DNA of 64,000 nt, taken from Oscillospiraceae bacterium (GTDB lineage Bacteria; Bacillota_A; Clostridia; Oscillospirales; Ruminococcaceae). A program made the position numbers and the translations under genes. Shown piece after piece: positions 1-8,498 of this stretch. The stretch is taken from the NCBI GenBank assembly GCA_017523995.1, contig JAFWUX010000123.1:26971-90970 (forward strand), in the 5' to 3' direction. Each line of letters opens with the position of its first letter. The stretch's first letter is position 1. The notes beneath the pieces are model-generated. The model worked only from the letters and a program-made list of their open reading frames with translations. It ran no database searches and was not told the DNA's origin.

Positions 1-162
1 CCTGAACATCAGCGCAGTTTGTTTGTCCGGCGCTATTATCACGCATCTCCGATTGCAGAACTCGCAGAGATGTTTGATATGTCGGAGAACAATGTGAAGG
101 TCACACTGTCGCGCATCCGGAAACGGCTGTGCAATTATCTGCGGAAGGAGGGATTGCTGTGA
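1..162 (+). CDS. RNA polymerase sigma factor, sigma-70 family (C-terminal part; 5' end outside window)
   Basis: The reading frame is open from the first base and ends in TGA at 160-162, giving 53 residues. They include a region-4-type helix-turn-helix: LAEMFDMSENNVKVTLSRIR followed by a basic tail, typical of ECF sigma factors, where this segment binds the -35 box. The downstream gene starts inside the stop codon (GTGA overlap), so the two are translationally coupled; that gene encodes a single-pass membrane protein, the usual place for a cognate anti-sigma factor. What is seen: HTH and overlap. What is inferred: ECF subclass and partnership. The amino-terminal region 2 is missing from the window, so the subclass cannot be fixed. 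Confidence 0.8.
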   Translation, partial: PEHQRSLFVRRYYHASPIAELAEMFDMSENNVKVTLSRIRKRLCNYLRKEGLL

Positions 163-1475
163 AAGAGCTTGAATTCATGGAGCTGCTCGGAGATCTTCCC
201 GCAGAATTTATTGATGCGGCATCCAATCCGAGACAGAAGAAACGGAGCTTTGCATGGCTGCGGTACGGCGTACCCGCCATGGCAGCCTGCATTGCCGTCG
301 TGATCTTTGCAGCGGTCTATCCGCGGCTGAAATCGCCGGAGATTCCCTCCGTTGGGACGGAACCTTCCGTCACTGTGATGACCGTCACAGGCGATTTTTC
401 GGGAGAAGCAGGGACAACTGCCCTGCCGGAAACCGATGAAAACGGCGACACCAAAGAGCCTGTCCATTCGCAGACGGCATCCTCCGGCGAGACACAGACC
501 CTCACGCAGTCCGAGGCGGAAAATCCGCAGAAAACAGAGGAATCCGGCACCGAACACGAGGAGCAGGGCAGTGCACATCACGGGCAGCCCGATCCGCAGG
601 AAGGAACCGAAAAGTCCGGTTCTTATGCCGTGACAACCGTGAAAAACGGCGCCACAAAGCAGACAACCAAGGCGACAACCAAAGCAGCGGCAGGCACAAC
701 AAAAGCGACCACTAGAGCCGCGGCAGGCACAACCAGAGTGACCACGAGAGCAGCGGCAGGCACAGCCAGAGTGACCACGAGAGCTGCGGCAGGCACAGCC
801 ATAGCAACTTCGAGAGCGGCTGCATTCACAACTGCAAGAACCACCAGAACCGCGCCGCGTACCACCGTGGGAACAAAGCGGACAACCACGGAATGGGAGA
901 AGGGAGCGATGACGAGCCCGACAACAGGCGCGATGGCTTCCTATACCGAGGCGGGGCCTGATTACACAACTCCTGCATACACACAAGCGCCGACCTCCGG
1001 CAATACGCCGCCGGAAGAGCATACTGACACACCGACCATTACAGATCCGGAGCCGATCGGCGGTGTTGATCTTCCGGGCGAGGTTACAAAGTGGCAGACC
1101 TACAATCCCGATCCGCGCTCTGATGATCTGGATGTCTGGTATGAGATCGCAAGCGGTTATCCGGGCGGCGATGAGTATCGGCAGATCGAGGACTTCGATT
1201 TTGACAGCTATAACTGCCTGATTATCCACCTGCGGACGCACGCGACCGATGCCGACCTCACAGAGATCACGCTCGACGGACGCAGTCTGCAGATCAGCGG
1301 CATGATCTACCGGCAGGAGTTTGACCCCACGCAGCGGCACTTTATGTTCGCATTCGCAGTCCCGAAGAATCTGGACTGGCTCGACAGCGATCCGGAATAC
1401 AACTGGGATCTGACAGGCGACGCATCCAACTTTTATATGACAACAGAAGGAGAACCGTATTTCTGGTATTCATGA
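159..1475 (+). CDS. Single-pass membrane protein with Thr/Ala-rich repeat stalk, probable anti-sigma partner
   Basis: Start chosen at GTG 159, overlapping the sigma-factor stop and preceded by AAGGAGGG at 145-152. About 438 residues. Order: short cytoplasmic segment (about 1-40), one membrane helix (about 41-60, VPAMAACIAVVIFAAVY), a long Ser/Thr/Glu-rich stretch, a run of 11-residue repeats of the type AAAGTTRVTTR (nt about 655-830), then a non-repetitive C-terminal domain (about 300-438) that I do not recognise. No zinc-finger HxxxCxxC motif is present, unlike the anti-sigma at 4026-4814. Position behind a sigma factor and ahead of a secreted dockerin protein suggests an envelope signal-transducing anti-sigma role; this is inference. 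The stalk resembles Thr-rich linkers in cellulosomal proteins. Confidence 0.7.
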   Translation: MKELEFMELLGDLPAEFIDAASNPRQKKRSFAWLRYGVPAMAACIAVVIFAAVYPRLKSPEIPSVGTEPSVTVMTVTGDFSGEAGTTALPETDENGDTKEPVHSQTASSGETQTLTQSEAENPQKTEESGTEHEEQGSAHHGQPDPQEGTEKSGSYAVTTVKNGATKQTTKATTKAAAGTTKATTRAAAGTTRVTTRAAAGTARVTTRAAAGTAIATSRAAAFTTARTTRTAPRTTVGTKRTTTEWEKGAMTSPTTGAMASYTEAGPDYTTPAYTQAPTSGNTPPEEHTDTPTITDPEPIGGVDLPGEVTKWQTYNPDPRSDDLDVWYEIASGYPGGDEYRQIEDFDFDSYNCLIIHLRTHATDADLTEITLDGRSLQISGMIYRQEFDPTQRHFMFAFAVPKNLDWLDSDPEYNWDLTGDASNFYMTTEGEPYFWYS

Positions 1476-1489
1476 GAGGAGGAATCATC

Positions 1490-2923
1490 ATGAAGATCAA
1501 AAAACTGGTATCCTGCATGCTTTCCGCCGCAGTGCTTGCATCCGCAGGCATTCCGGCGGGCGCTGAAGGGGAGACCTTCCACCGCACACGCCTCGGAAAT
1601 GCCGTGCTGGTCTCTGAGGTAAACGCGGACCTGACAAACCAGTCGCTGCTGTATGCCGGCGACAAGGTGAACAGCGGCATGATTGACGTCTACGGCGACG
1701 GCAGCTCCGGCGTCAAGATTCAGCTTGATGTGACGCGGGAGACTGCATCCGCAATGCTCGACAAAATCATTCCGGAGATCAAAAAGGCGCTGCCGCAGGG
1801 CTTTGCGTTTGAGCAGAACAGCACCTACGGCACGGGCTACAATAACGGCGAAATCCGGATTTCGCATTTGAATTACCGTGACGCAGCAGCGCTCTATGAC
1901 GCACTCAGGGGCGCGTATCCGATGACGGCGTTCCGGTTCTATCCGGACTGCGGCAGTTACAATTCGGCGGGTGTCAGCTTCTGGGCGCAGACCGAGGAGG
2001 AAAACGCAAAGCTTGCGGAGCTGCCTGCATGGCTCGAAGCAAATGCGCCGGAATGGCACATCAACGAAAGAAACACAATCACTTCTGATGCGCCGCATTC
2101 CGCGCTGGAGCTTGTGCGGATGTATCAGCGGATCAGGAAAGAATGCGGCATTCCGCTGACCGGTATGGCGACTTGTTTGTATACATTCGGCGGAGAAGGT
2201 TTTGAAATTGATTTTGTGAATCTCGATGCGCAGATGAAAGCCGTCACGGAGGCGCAGATCACCGCAGCCTATGACAAATATATCAAAGACGCACCGCTGC
2301 CCGAGGGCGGGGACGCATGCATGGTGACGCTCAAAATCTCTGCGGAGACGATGCAGAACATGCAGAATGATCTCGGGGTACCGGAAGACTATTTCCGTGC
2401 CGGAGGCGCATTTCCGGCTGAAACCTATATCGCAGAAGCACTCAGACTGAACGGCAGCTATCAGCTGACAGAGTACAGCAGCGCGATCGGCGGCGACGTT
2501 CCGGGTGAACCGGAGGCGGGTGTCGGGTATTACGGAATCCTGCACCAGAACACCGCTGAGAGCCGATTCCTGACGCAGAGAGAGGGCGCGCAGGTCATTG
2601 CTGCTCTGAGCGAAAACTGCCCGTATCAGCTTGATTTCATCGTATCGGCGGCGCACGGCTTGGGTGCGGATCCGAAACCGGTACAAAAGGGCGATCTCAA
2701 CGGCGACGGCATCATTGACTGTGCAGATGCGCAGCTTGTGCTGAAAACCTATGCGGAGATCGTCGCAGAGAGGGGAAAGGCGGACGATGAAATGCTCGCC
2801 GTCGCAGACGTCAACGGCGACGGTGAGCTCTCCGCCGAAGATGCGCAGCTTTTGATCAATCAGTACGTCCGGAACCTCGCATTGCGGGGGGATAAGGTAT
2901 CGCTCCGCGATGATCTAAAATGA
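1490..2923 (+). CDS. Secreted protein with C-terminal type I dockerin
   Basis: Start at ATG 1490 after AGAGGAGG; 477 residues. N-terminal signal peptide (MKIKKLVSCMLSAAVLASAG...). The body (about 30-395) matches no family I recognise. Residues about 400-465 form a dockerin: two F-hand calcium loops, GDLNGDGIIDCADAQ and ADVNGDGELSAEDAQ, each followed by a helix. Dockerins bind cohesins on scaffoldins, so the protein is likely exported and docked on a cellulosome-like complex. It follows the sigma/membrane pair with 14 bp spacing and is probably co-transcribed. Oddity: the last nine codons (KVSLRDDLK) and the stop lie inside a copy of the intergenic repeat found at 21.2, 24.6 and 24.8 kb, so a repeat supplied the present C-terminus. 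Confidence 0.85.
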   Translation: MKIKKLVSCMLSAAVLASAGIPAGAEGETFHRTRLGNAVLVSEVNADLTNQSLLYAGDKVNSGMIDVYGDGSSGVKIQLDVTRETASAMLDKIIPEIKKALPQGFAFEQNSTYGTGYNNGEIRISHLNYRDAAALYDALRGAYPMTAFRFYPDCGSYNSAGVSFWAQTEEENAKLAELPAWLEANAPEWHINERNTITSDAPHSALELVRMYQRIRKECGIPLTGMATCLYTFGGEGFEIDFVNLDAQMKAVTEAQITAAYDKYIKDAPLPEGGDACMVTLKISAETMQNMQNDLGVPEDYFRAGGAFPAETYIAEALRLNGSYQLTEYSSAIGGDVPGEPEAGVGYYGILHQNTAESRFLTQREGAQVIAALSENCPYQLDFIVSAAHGLGADPKPVQKGDLNGDGIIDCADAQLVLKTYAEIVAERGKADDEMLAVADVNGDGELSAEDAQLLINQYVRNLALRGDKVSLRDDLK

Positions 2924-2972
2924 GGCTCCGCCTCAAACTCCGCCAAAGGGTCACTGACCCTTTGGAATCCCA
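2896..2972 (-). repeat. Composite intergenic repeat, copy A (reverse orientation)
   Basis: Reverse complement is nearly identical to 24756-24833. It contains nested hairpins: CCAAAGGGTCA/TGACCCTTTGG, GAGGC-GGA-GCCTC and ATCGC-GGA-GCGAT. Its outer end forms the 3' end of the dockerin gene at 1490-2923. Related copies are at 11746, 21228, 24605, 24756 and 26271. Confidence 0.85.
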
Positions 2973-2994
2973 TTATTTAGCTTAGTATGTAAGA

Positions 2995-3034
2995 AAGCCG
3001 CCAAATCTGCGTAATTGCGTTGATTTGGCGGCTT
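2995..3034. terminator. Stem-loop, probable bidirectional terminator
   Basis: AAGCCGCCAAATC pairs with GATTTGGCGGCTT around a 14-nt loop. The 40 bp are the exact reverse complement of 11686-11725. It lies between a plus-strand and a minus-strand gene end. The U-run is poor, so termination is inferred from position. Confidence 0.6.
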
Positions 3035-3079
3035 ATTATGTTTGAGAAAGCGGCGCTTTATCCAGATGATGCGTGCTGC

Positions 3080-3979
3080 CTATACGATAAAAAATTGCTG
3101 AATGATATACAGCACATAAACATGTGCAGGATAATAAATATAGAAGAATCGTTTATATCCTTTTCCGCGTTTGCCGTTATAAAGCAGGAGCAGCGGCAGC
3201 GCCAGAATCATAAAGCACTGGAAATTATATTGCAGCAATGATTCACGAAGCGGCATAATACGCTGCATGGCATCGAATCCCAGTACAGCAATAATATTTG
3301 ATACGGTGATTGCAAACGGCGAAAAATGAGCATTTGTGAACCAGAAGACGCGCGAGGGAAGCTGCGGAACTGTGATCAGCGTATACAGGATACAGAATGT
3401 CAGGTATCCGATTGTCAGCTTCTTTTTGGAATCGCGCCAGCAGTAAAACAGCGGAATCAGCAAAGTCAGCCAGAGATTGCCTTCCGACAGGAACAGGGAG
3501 CCAAGCGTCCAACTGTAGATCTGCTCCGGCAGGTGCAGGATATTTCCGAGTGTCATTTCACAAATAAACCATATCGGAATGGTTGCAAGCTGATACAGAA
3601 TGAAATTGCGGAACCGCTTTTTTCGCTTTTGCGGATCGTTTTTGGTGCTTTCCAGAATATCAATGATCCAGACGCCGGGCACGAGTTCTGTAAAAATGTT
3701 ATTAGCAGGTGGCGGAAAGTTTTTGCTTGTGAACCAGCCGCCCAGAAGAAACGGAATAATGACAGACAATACAGTCATGAGAAGTGACATTTTGTAAAGC
3801 CGGATCAAATACTTTTTGCGGTCATGCGTATGTACGGCACTTTCCGCCGCGCAGAAAAAGAAGATCACCGCTGCAATTCTTCCGATATAACGAAGCGGGA
3901 GCGGCGCATTGAGATAAGTTGAAAGATGATCGAGCGTCATGCAGATCACAGCAATGATTTTCAGACCGGTCGCAGTCAT
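3080..3979 (-). CDS. TraX family membrane protein
   Basis: 299 residues, mostly hydrophobic with about eight membrane segments. The N-terminus MTATGLKIIAVICMTLDHLS and the following LPLRYIGRIAAVIFFFCAAE match the TraX family signature (K-IA---M--DH, then iGRia-P-F-F). TraX acetylates pilin in F plasmids, but chromosomal relatives in Firmicutes are functionally undefined acyltransferase-like membrane proteins. ATG at 3979 is preceded by GAAAGGAG. It stands alone between the terminator stem at 2995-3034 and the sigma/anti-sigma pair, and reads in the same direction as the latter. Family assignment is confident; cellular role is not known. Confidence 0.75.
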   Translation of the reverse strand: MTATGLKIIAVICMTLDHLSTYLNAPLPLRYIGRIAAVIFFFCAAESAVHTHDRKKYLIRLYKMSLLMTVLSVIIPFLLGGWFTSKNFPPPANNIFTELVPGVWIIDILESTKNDPQKRKKRFRNFILYQLATIPIWFICEMTLGNILHLPEQIYSWTLGSLFLSEGNLWLTLLIPLFYCWRDSKKKLTIGYLTFCILYTLITVPQLPSRVFWFTNAHFSPFAITVSNIIAVLGFDAMQRIMPLRESLLQYNFQCFMILALPLLLLYNGKRGKGYKRFFYIYYPAHVYVLYIIQQFFIV

Positions 3980-4025
3980 GGGAAAAACGCACTCCTTTCA
4001 ATATCAAAATGAAAAAGCAGATATG

Positions 4026-4814
4026 TCATTCTGCCGGAGGGACTTTCTGCCCGACGGTCAGATGTGCGGTGCCGTCCGGAGAGGCATCTGCAAGAGCGGC
4101 GAGGGAACGCAGATCATATGCGAAATCGCCGTCTTTGCAGTGGATGAGAATGGAGCTGCCTGCCTCGGCAACGCCATGTGAGCTTGTCTGTGACCACAGG
4201 GATACATGCCGGAGCTCATTCAAATCAAACGTCAGCGGCGGCATGAAAACAGAGTACAGCGAGTAATCTGCCACATGCGGTTTGTATACAGCATATGTAT
4301 CGGAATCCTCGGTCATGTCCGCGCCGTGGTTTTCGACACGCATGGAGAGGCATTTGCCGTCGAGCTCGACGCTGACCATTTCATAGAGCGTGCCCTGAGC
4401 GCCGTCTTTGATCGCTGCCTGTGCTTCTTCATAGGTCCAGCAGCGTTTCAGGCGATTTGAGGTTTTGGTTCCGTCCGGATGAAAAATATCCCAGTAAGTG
4501 CTGATTTCCATTTCGATCTGATCGGAGCGCAGCAGAAAGCCCCTGCCGCAGAATATATGAAACAGATACGCAAAGAGCACCGCCGCTGCTGCAGCAATCA
4601 GGAGGCTGCGTCTGCCGCGGCTTTTGACCGCTTTGAGCGGCTGAATATCCTCGGGGACTGCAACCGGTTCCGGACTTTGCTCCTGCATGCGCGCAAAGCG
4701 TTCGGCGCAGGCGGGGCATTCCGTGAGATGCGCTTCGAGCTCTGCGGCGGTTTCCTCCGAGAGCAGATGCTCAAAATAGAGCGGCAGAAGGTCGCCTGCA
4801 ACATGGCATTTCAT
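4026..4814 (-). CDS. Anti-sigma factor with zinc-finger (zf-HC2) domain
   Basis: 262 residues. Residues 1-45 hold the HxxxCxxC-type ZAS motif (EAHLTECPACAERF), which in this family clamps the cognate ECF sigma factor. A membrane helix follows at about 70-90 (SLLIAAAAAVLFAYLFHIFC). The remaining about 170 residues are presumably extracytoplasmic and unrecognised. The ATG overlaps the TGA of the sigma gene by four bases (ATGA at 4811-4814), so both are made together. The partner is the sigma factor at 4811-5296. The signal sensed cannot be told from sequence. Confidence 0.85.
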   Translation of the reverse strand: MKCHVAGDLLPLYFEHLLSEETAAELEAHLTECPACAERFARMQEQSPEPVAVPEDIQPLKAVKSRGRRSLLIAAAAAVLFAYLFHIFCGRGFLLRSDQIEMEISTYWDIFHPDGTKTSNRLKRCWTYEEAQAAIKDGAQGTLYEMVSVELDGKCLSMRVENHGADMTEDSDTYAVYKPHVADYSLYSVFMPPLTFDLNELRHVSLWSQTSSHGVAEAGSSILIHCKDGDFAYDLRSLAALADASPDGTAHLTVGQKVPPAE

Positions 4815-5296
4815 ATGTCCTCATCCTCCTTCAGCTTTTGTTTGGCGCGGTAAAAGCTGACGCGCGCCCAGTTTTCGGTTTTCCCGAAGATTTCCCCGAT
4901 TGTGCGGAACGAGAGTCCTGCCGCGGCACGCAGCAGAATCAGCTCCTTATCCTGCTCCGGCAGACCGTGCAGCTTTCGCAGCAGCGTGACCGAGATTTCG
5001 CGCGCTTCCGCGGATTCATCGGGCGGCGGTGCCGGATCGGGTTCATCGGGGATTTCGGCGGCGGAGGGATGCGTTTTCCTGCGCCGCAGCTCGGATTTCC
5101 AGAGATTTTTCGCGATGCCGCAGAGCCACGCATAAACCGTGGATGTGCCCTTGTAGCTTTTCAGATGCCGGATCGCCTGATAGAAGGTCTCCTGCGTCAG
5201 CTCCTCGGCGGTGTCCGGCTCGTTGCAGAGCGTCATCAGATACAGATAGACCTTTTTGCCGTATTCGCGGTAATAGGCTTCGATGTCCGCGGACAT
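4811..5296 (-). CDS. ECF RNA polymerase sigma factor
   Basis: Start taken at ATG 5296, preceded by a purine-rich GGGGGCGAGGGA, rather than the upstream in-frame ATG at 5371; 161 residues. Region 2 (YLMTLCNEPDTAEELTQETF, residues about 20-40) and region 4 (LSFRTIGEIFGKTENWARVS, about 130-150) are both present and the middle is short, as in ECF factors, which lack regions 1 and 3. A four-base overlap couples it to the zinc-finger anti-sigma. The 40 bp upstream contain TGTAACG and CGTCTCG, which might be an autoregulatory promoter, but I cannot fix a consensus. Confidence 0.88.
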   Translation of the reverse strand: MSADIEAYYREYGKKVYLYLMTLCNEPDTAEELTQETFYQAIRHLKSYKGTSTVYAWLCGIAKNLWKSELRRRKTHPSAAEIPDEPDPAPPPDESAEAREISVTLLRKLHGLPEQDKELILLRAAAGLSFRTIGEIFGKTENWARVSFYRAKQKLKEDEDI

Positions 5297-5371
5297 TCCC
5301 TCGCCCCCTTTCTCTATATTAGTTGCACGAGACGGCGTTTCGTTACAGAATTGGATGCGCAGATAGAACAA

Positions 5372-5413
5372 AACCGCTGAAATAGGCGTAACAGCGTAGT
5401 TTCAGCGGCTTTG
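5372..5413 (-). terminator. Terminator after the internal-dockerin gene
   Basis: Reading the minus strand, AGCCGCTGAAA pairs with TTTCAGCGGTTTT around a 17-nt loop and is followed by TTTTGTT. It separates the dockerin gene (5423-6757) from the sigma/anti-sigma pair. Confidence 0.75.
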
Positions 5414-5422
5414 TATCAGTGA

Positions 5423-6757
5423 TTATTTGTAGGAGATGTTGAAATCGGGCAGAGATTCGGTTCTGGTGCTGTACCAGACCTTCCATTTGCCGGTGTTGAC
5501 ATTGAACTCCGCATATGCTGCGGTGAAGTATGCCGGATCGGTTTCGGGATCAAAGCGGAAAATATTGCAGCGCAAGGTTGTTTTGATCGCATCTGTGCCG
5601 ATGCCGGTGAAATCCGTGCTGACCGGTGTATACATTTCAAACAGCTCGGGATACTCCTTTGCGGAATTGAACAGGTCAAACATCGCAGCAGCGCCGAGCT
5701 CCGGTGCGAATTTCAGTGCGAGCTGCTTGGTCTTTTCGCCGTTGACGAGGAATGCGTACTCCGGTCCGGAGACGCCGAGATCCAGTGTGACCTCTTTGGT
5801 CAGGAGCTTTGCCGCGGCGTCAATCTGCGCCTTGCGGTCAGCCTCGGCTGCGGGAACCTCGTTCGAGAAATACGGTACGAGCTTCATCTGCACCGGATAA
5901 ACATCCCCCGGATAAACCGCGGAACGGTCGGCATATTTTTTATCGTATGCGGCATTGGTGGTGCCGTCCGGCCAGTGCGGGACTTTGTTTGCAATGGTCG
6001 CCGAGTAGAACATCAGGATCGACTGTGCATCGGCGACATCGAGCTTGCCGTCTCCGCTGATATCGCAGGCGGAGCGCTGTGCGGCGGTTGCTTCCTGCGC
6101 TTTGCCGCTGAGCGATTTGCTGTAGTCGCTCAGTGTGAGCTGTGCATCGCTCAGATCGACGATGCCGTCAGCGTTGAAATCGCCGCGCAGACGGTCGAAG
6201 CGCGTGAATCCGACCGAGCAGGCGATGCCTTTTTTCGTCTCGGATTTGGAGCGGAGCACCGGCTCCTCAAGCAGCTTGACCGCTTTGTTTTCATCGGTGT
6301 CATCTGCCGCGAGATACTTGCCGAAGAAGGCATAGCGCGTCGCGGTGAAGGCGTCCTCGCCGGTGGAGTAATCGGGGTTTTCGATTTTGACATCCTGCGT
6401 ATAGATGCAGTCGGGATTGCCGCCGAACACGCCCGGTGTGCTGATTGTGACGGTGTAATCGCCGGGCTCTGCGCGGAAGACATAGAGCTTTGTCATGTCG
6501 GAATCCAGCGTGGTGTTATAGAGCTCGAGGTTTTTGCGCTCCGGCGAATGCTGCACGATCTCAACATGAACCTTGTTGTTATAGAGACCGCTGAACACGA
6601 ATGCATCCTCGCCGAGCGGTGCAAAGCCCGGACAGGTGGTCTCGATATAGACCGCATCGTCCTCGGTTTCCTCCGCTGCATAGGCGGGCAGTGCGCTGCC
6701 GGCACAGAGCGTCAGGCAGCAGAGCGCTGCAAAAAAGCGCTTTGTGTGGTTTTTCAT
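5423..6757 (-). CDS. Secreted protein with an internal type I dockerin
   Basis: 444 residues; ATG 6757 is preceded by AGGAG. A signal peptide ends near AYAAEE (about residue 28). Residues about 30-185 look like a beta-rich domain of unknown family. A complete dockerin follows at about 190-255, with calcium loops GDFNADGIVDLSDAQ and CDISGDGKLDVADAQ. Residues about 260-444 form a second unrecognised domain. Dockerins are usually terminal; this one lies between two domains. It likely binds a cohesin outside the cell. It has its own promoter at 6793-6821 and terminator at 5372-5413, so it is monocistronic. Confidence 0.82.
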   Translation of the reverse strand: MKNHTKRFFAALCCLTLCAGSALPAYAAEETEDDAVYIETTCPGFAPLGEDAFVFSGLYNNKVHVEIVQHSPERKNLELYNTTLDSDMTKLYVFRAEPGDYTVTISTPGVFGGNPDCIYTQDVKIENPDYSTGEDAFTATRYAFFGKYLAADDTDENKAVKLLEEPVLRSKSETKKGIACSVGFTRFDRLRGDFNADGIVDLSDAQLTLSDYSKSLSGKAQEATAAQRSACDISGDGKLDVADAQSILMFYSATIANKVPHWPDGTTNAAYDKKYADRSAVYPGDVYPVQMKLVPYFSNEVPAAEADRKAQIDAAAKLLTKEVTLDLGVSGPEYAFLVNGEKTKQLALKFAPELGAAAMFDLFNSAKEYPELFEMYTPVSTDFTGIGTDAIKTTLRCNIFRFDPETDPAYFTAAYAEFNVNTGKWKVWYSTRTESLPDFNISYK

Positions 6758-6792
6758 GGGTTATCAACTCCTGATGTGATTATGATGCTATC

Positions 6793-6821
6793 AGTATAGC
6801 ACATGTCCGCAGATTTGTCAA
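6793..6821 (-). promoter_or_regulatory. Promoter of the internal-dockerin gene
   Basis: Minus strand: TTGACA (6816-6821), 17-bp spacer ending TGTGC, TATACT (6793-6798). It sits 36 bp upstream of the ATG. Confidence 0.8.
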
Positions 6822-6931
6822 ATTGACCGCGCGGGCGCAGAATCCCAAGCACACACGAGCAAATCCCCGCCAAACCGGCACCAATCCCCCGAAAACAGCC
6901 GAATCTGACGCAGAGCGGCGCAAAATCAGAC

Positions 6932-6960
6932 TTGCAATTTTTCACGTTTTATATTATAAT
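6932..6960 (+). promoter_or_regulatory. Promoter of the CorC-type transporter gene
   Basis: TTGCAA (6932-6937), 17-bp spacer, TATAAT (6955-6960). This places transcription start downstream of the first possible in-frame start and supports ATG 6998. Confidence 0.75.
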
Positions 6961-6997
6961 AGTCATAATTGGCTTTGGACACAGAAAGGAAACATAC

Positions 6998-8281
6998 ATG
7001 ATCTATCTCATAGCGATACTGGCGCTGCTCGTCTGCTCGGCATTGTTTTCCGCCTGCGAGACGGCTTTTTCCAGTGTCAACAAGATTCGCCTGAAATCCG
7101 ATGCGATGCAGGGGAATCAGCGTGCAGCCAGAGCACTTGCGCTTGCGGAATCCTTTGACCGCGCGCTGACTGCCATTCTCATCGGCAACAATCTGGTAAA
7201 TATTCTCTCCGCCTCGCTCGGCACGATTCTGTTTACGCGGTGGTTCGGGGAGGGCGGCGTCGGCATCTCGACCATGGCGATGACCGTGCTCGTGCTGATC
7301 TTCGGCGAGATTCTGCCGAAAAACTACGCAAAGGCGCATGCCGAACAGATGACGCTGTTTTTCGCGGCGCCGCTGCGTGCGCTGATCTGGATTCTGACGC
7401 CGGTGATCTTCCTGTTCAATCAGCTTGCAAAGCTCGTCTCGAAGAAGGGTGCTGAGCCTTCCGTCACTGAGGATGAGCTCAAGGTGATTGTCGATCAGAT
7501 CGAGGAGGAGGGCGTGCTTGAGGAGCAGGAGAGCGACCTTGTGCGCTCGGCGCTCGAATTTGACGAAATTTCGGTCGATGAGGTGCTGGTGCCGCGCGTC
7601 CGCGTGACCGCCATCGCAAAGGATACCCCGATTCCGGAGATCAAGCAGATTTTTCTCGCGGAGCGCTATTCGCGGCTGCCGGTCTATGCGGATTCGATTG
7701 ATGATATCATCGGATTCATCACGGAAAAGGACTTTTTCGGGCTGCTGGAAAGCGGCGGGAAGTCCATTGCACCGATCATCAAGAATGTGCTGCGCCTGCC
7801 GGAATTTGCCCGCATCAGCGAGGCGATGAAGCAGATGCAGCGCGCAAAATCCCATATCGCAATTGTTGTCGATCAGTACGGCGGCACTAAGGGCATTGTC
7901 ACGCTCGAGGATATCATCGAGGAGCTGGTCGGCGAGATTTATGACGAGGCGGATGAGGTTGTACCGATGCTGACAAAATGCGGCGAAAACCGCTATGAGG
8001 TCTCCGGCGAGCTTTCCATCGCGGACCTCTGCGATGCGCTTGAACTGCCCGAAAGCCGGATTGTTACCGAGTGCACCTCTGTCGGCGGCTGGCTGACAGA
8101 GCTTGCCGGACACATCGCGGAAAACGGCGAAAGCGTCAGCGGCGAGTGGTTCCGCATGACTGTTCTGCAGATGCAGGATCAGCGTGTGCAGCGCATTCTG
8201 CTCGAGCTTCTGGAGCCGCAGCCCGATGCGGATGCCGAAGTCGAAATCAGTGAGGAAGTTGCTGCCGGCAGTGTGCATTGA
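6998..8281 (+). CDS. Hemolysin C / CorC family transporter (CNNM-CBS-CorC_HlyC)
   Basis: 427 residues from ATG 6998 (AGAAAGGA seven bases upstream). Residues 1-about 150 are the CNNM/DUF21 membrane domain with the typical opening SALFSACETAFSSVNKIRL. Two CBS domains follow (SRLPVYADSIDDIIGFITEK; SHIAIVVDQYGGTKGIVTLE), and the C-terminal about 80 residues are the transporter-associated CorC_HlyC domain. Family members are implicated in Mg2+/Co2+ export or magnesium homeostasis; the name hemolysin is historical. It is flanked by its own promoter and a strong terminator, so it is a single-gene unit. Confidence 0.9.
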   Translation: MIYLIAILALLVCSALFSACETAFSSVNKIRLKSDAMQGNQRAARALALAESFDRALTAILIGNNLVNILSASLGTILFTRWFGEGGVGISTMAMTVLVLIFGEILPKNYAKAHAEQMTLFFAAPLRALIWILTPVIFLFNQLAKLVSKKGAEPSVTEDELKVIVDQIEEEGVLEEQESDLVRSALEFDEISVDEVLVPRVRVTAIAKDTPIPEIKQIFLAERYSRLPVYADSIDDIIGFITEKDFFGLLESGGKSIAPIIKNVLRLPEFARISEAMKQMQRAKSHIAIVVDQYGGTKGIVTLEDIIEELVGEIYDEADEVVPMLTKCGENRYEVSGELSIADLCDALELPESRIVTECTSVGGWLTELAGHIAENGESVSGEWFRMTVLQMQDQRVQRILLELLEPQPDADAEVEISEEVAAGSVH

Positions 8282-8324
8282 GCAGAAATCCGCCAATCGT
8301 ATGTTAAAACAAAATAAAATATGC

Positions 8325-8355
8325 AAAAAGTTGTACGGAAACGTGCAACTTTTTT
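8325..8355 (+). terminator. Intrinsic terminator after the CorC-type gene
   Basis: A 13-bp stem, AAAAAGTTGTACG with CGTGCAACTTTTT (one G-U pair), closes a GAAA tetraloop at 8338-8341 and runs into TTTTTTG. Confidence 0.9.
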
Positions 8356-8498
8356 GTTTTTGGCACCCCTTTGTAGGGAGCAGTCGGGATCGGCAGCGCA
8401 CGTGCGGTATATCCGCAGAGGGAGCATCGCTGTCAGCCCGTACAGAAAGGAGGGAAAACGCAATCCGAATGAACTGCGCGGAGTGAAAGGAGGATGAT

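Noticed and set aside
655..830. Tandem repeats that could suggest a CRISPR array
   Set aside because: The 33-bp units are contiguous without spacers and encode 11-residue Thr/Ala repeats in frame.
3326..3787. 153-codon plus-strand frame inside the TraX gene
   Set aside because: Antisense to the hydrophobic TraX protein; charged, without a start signal.
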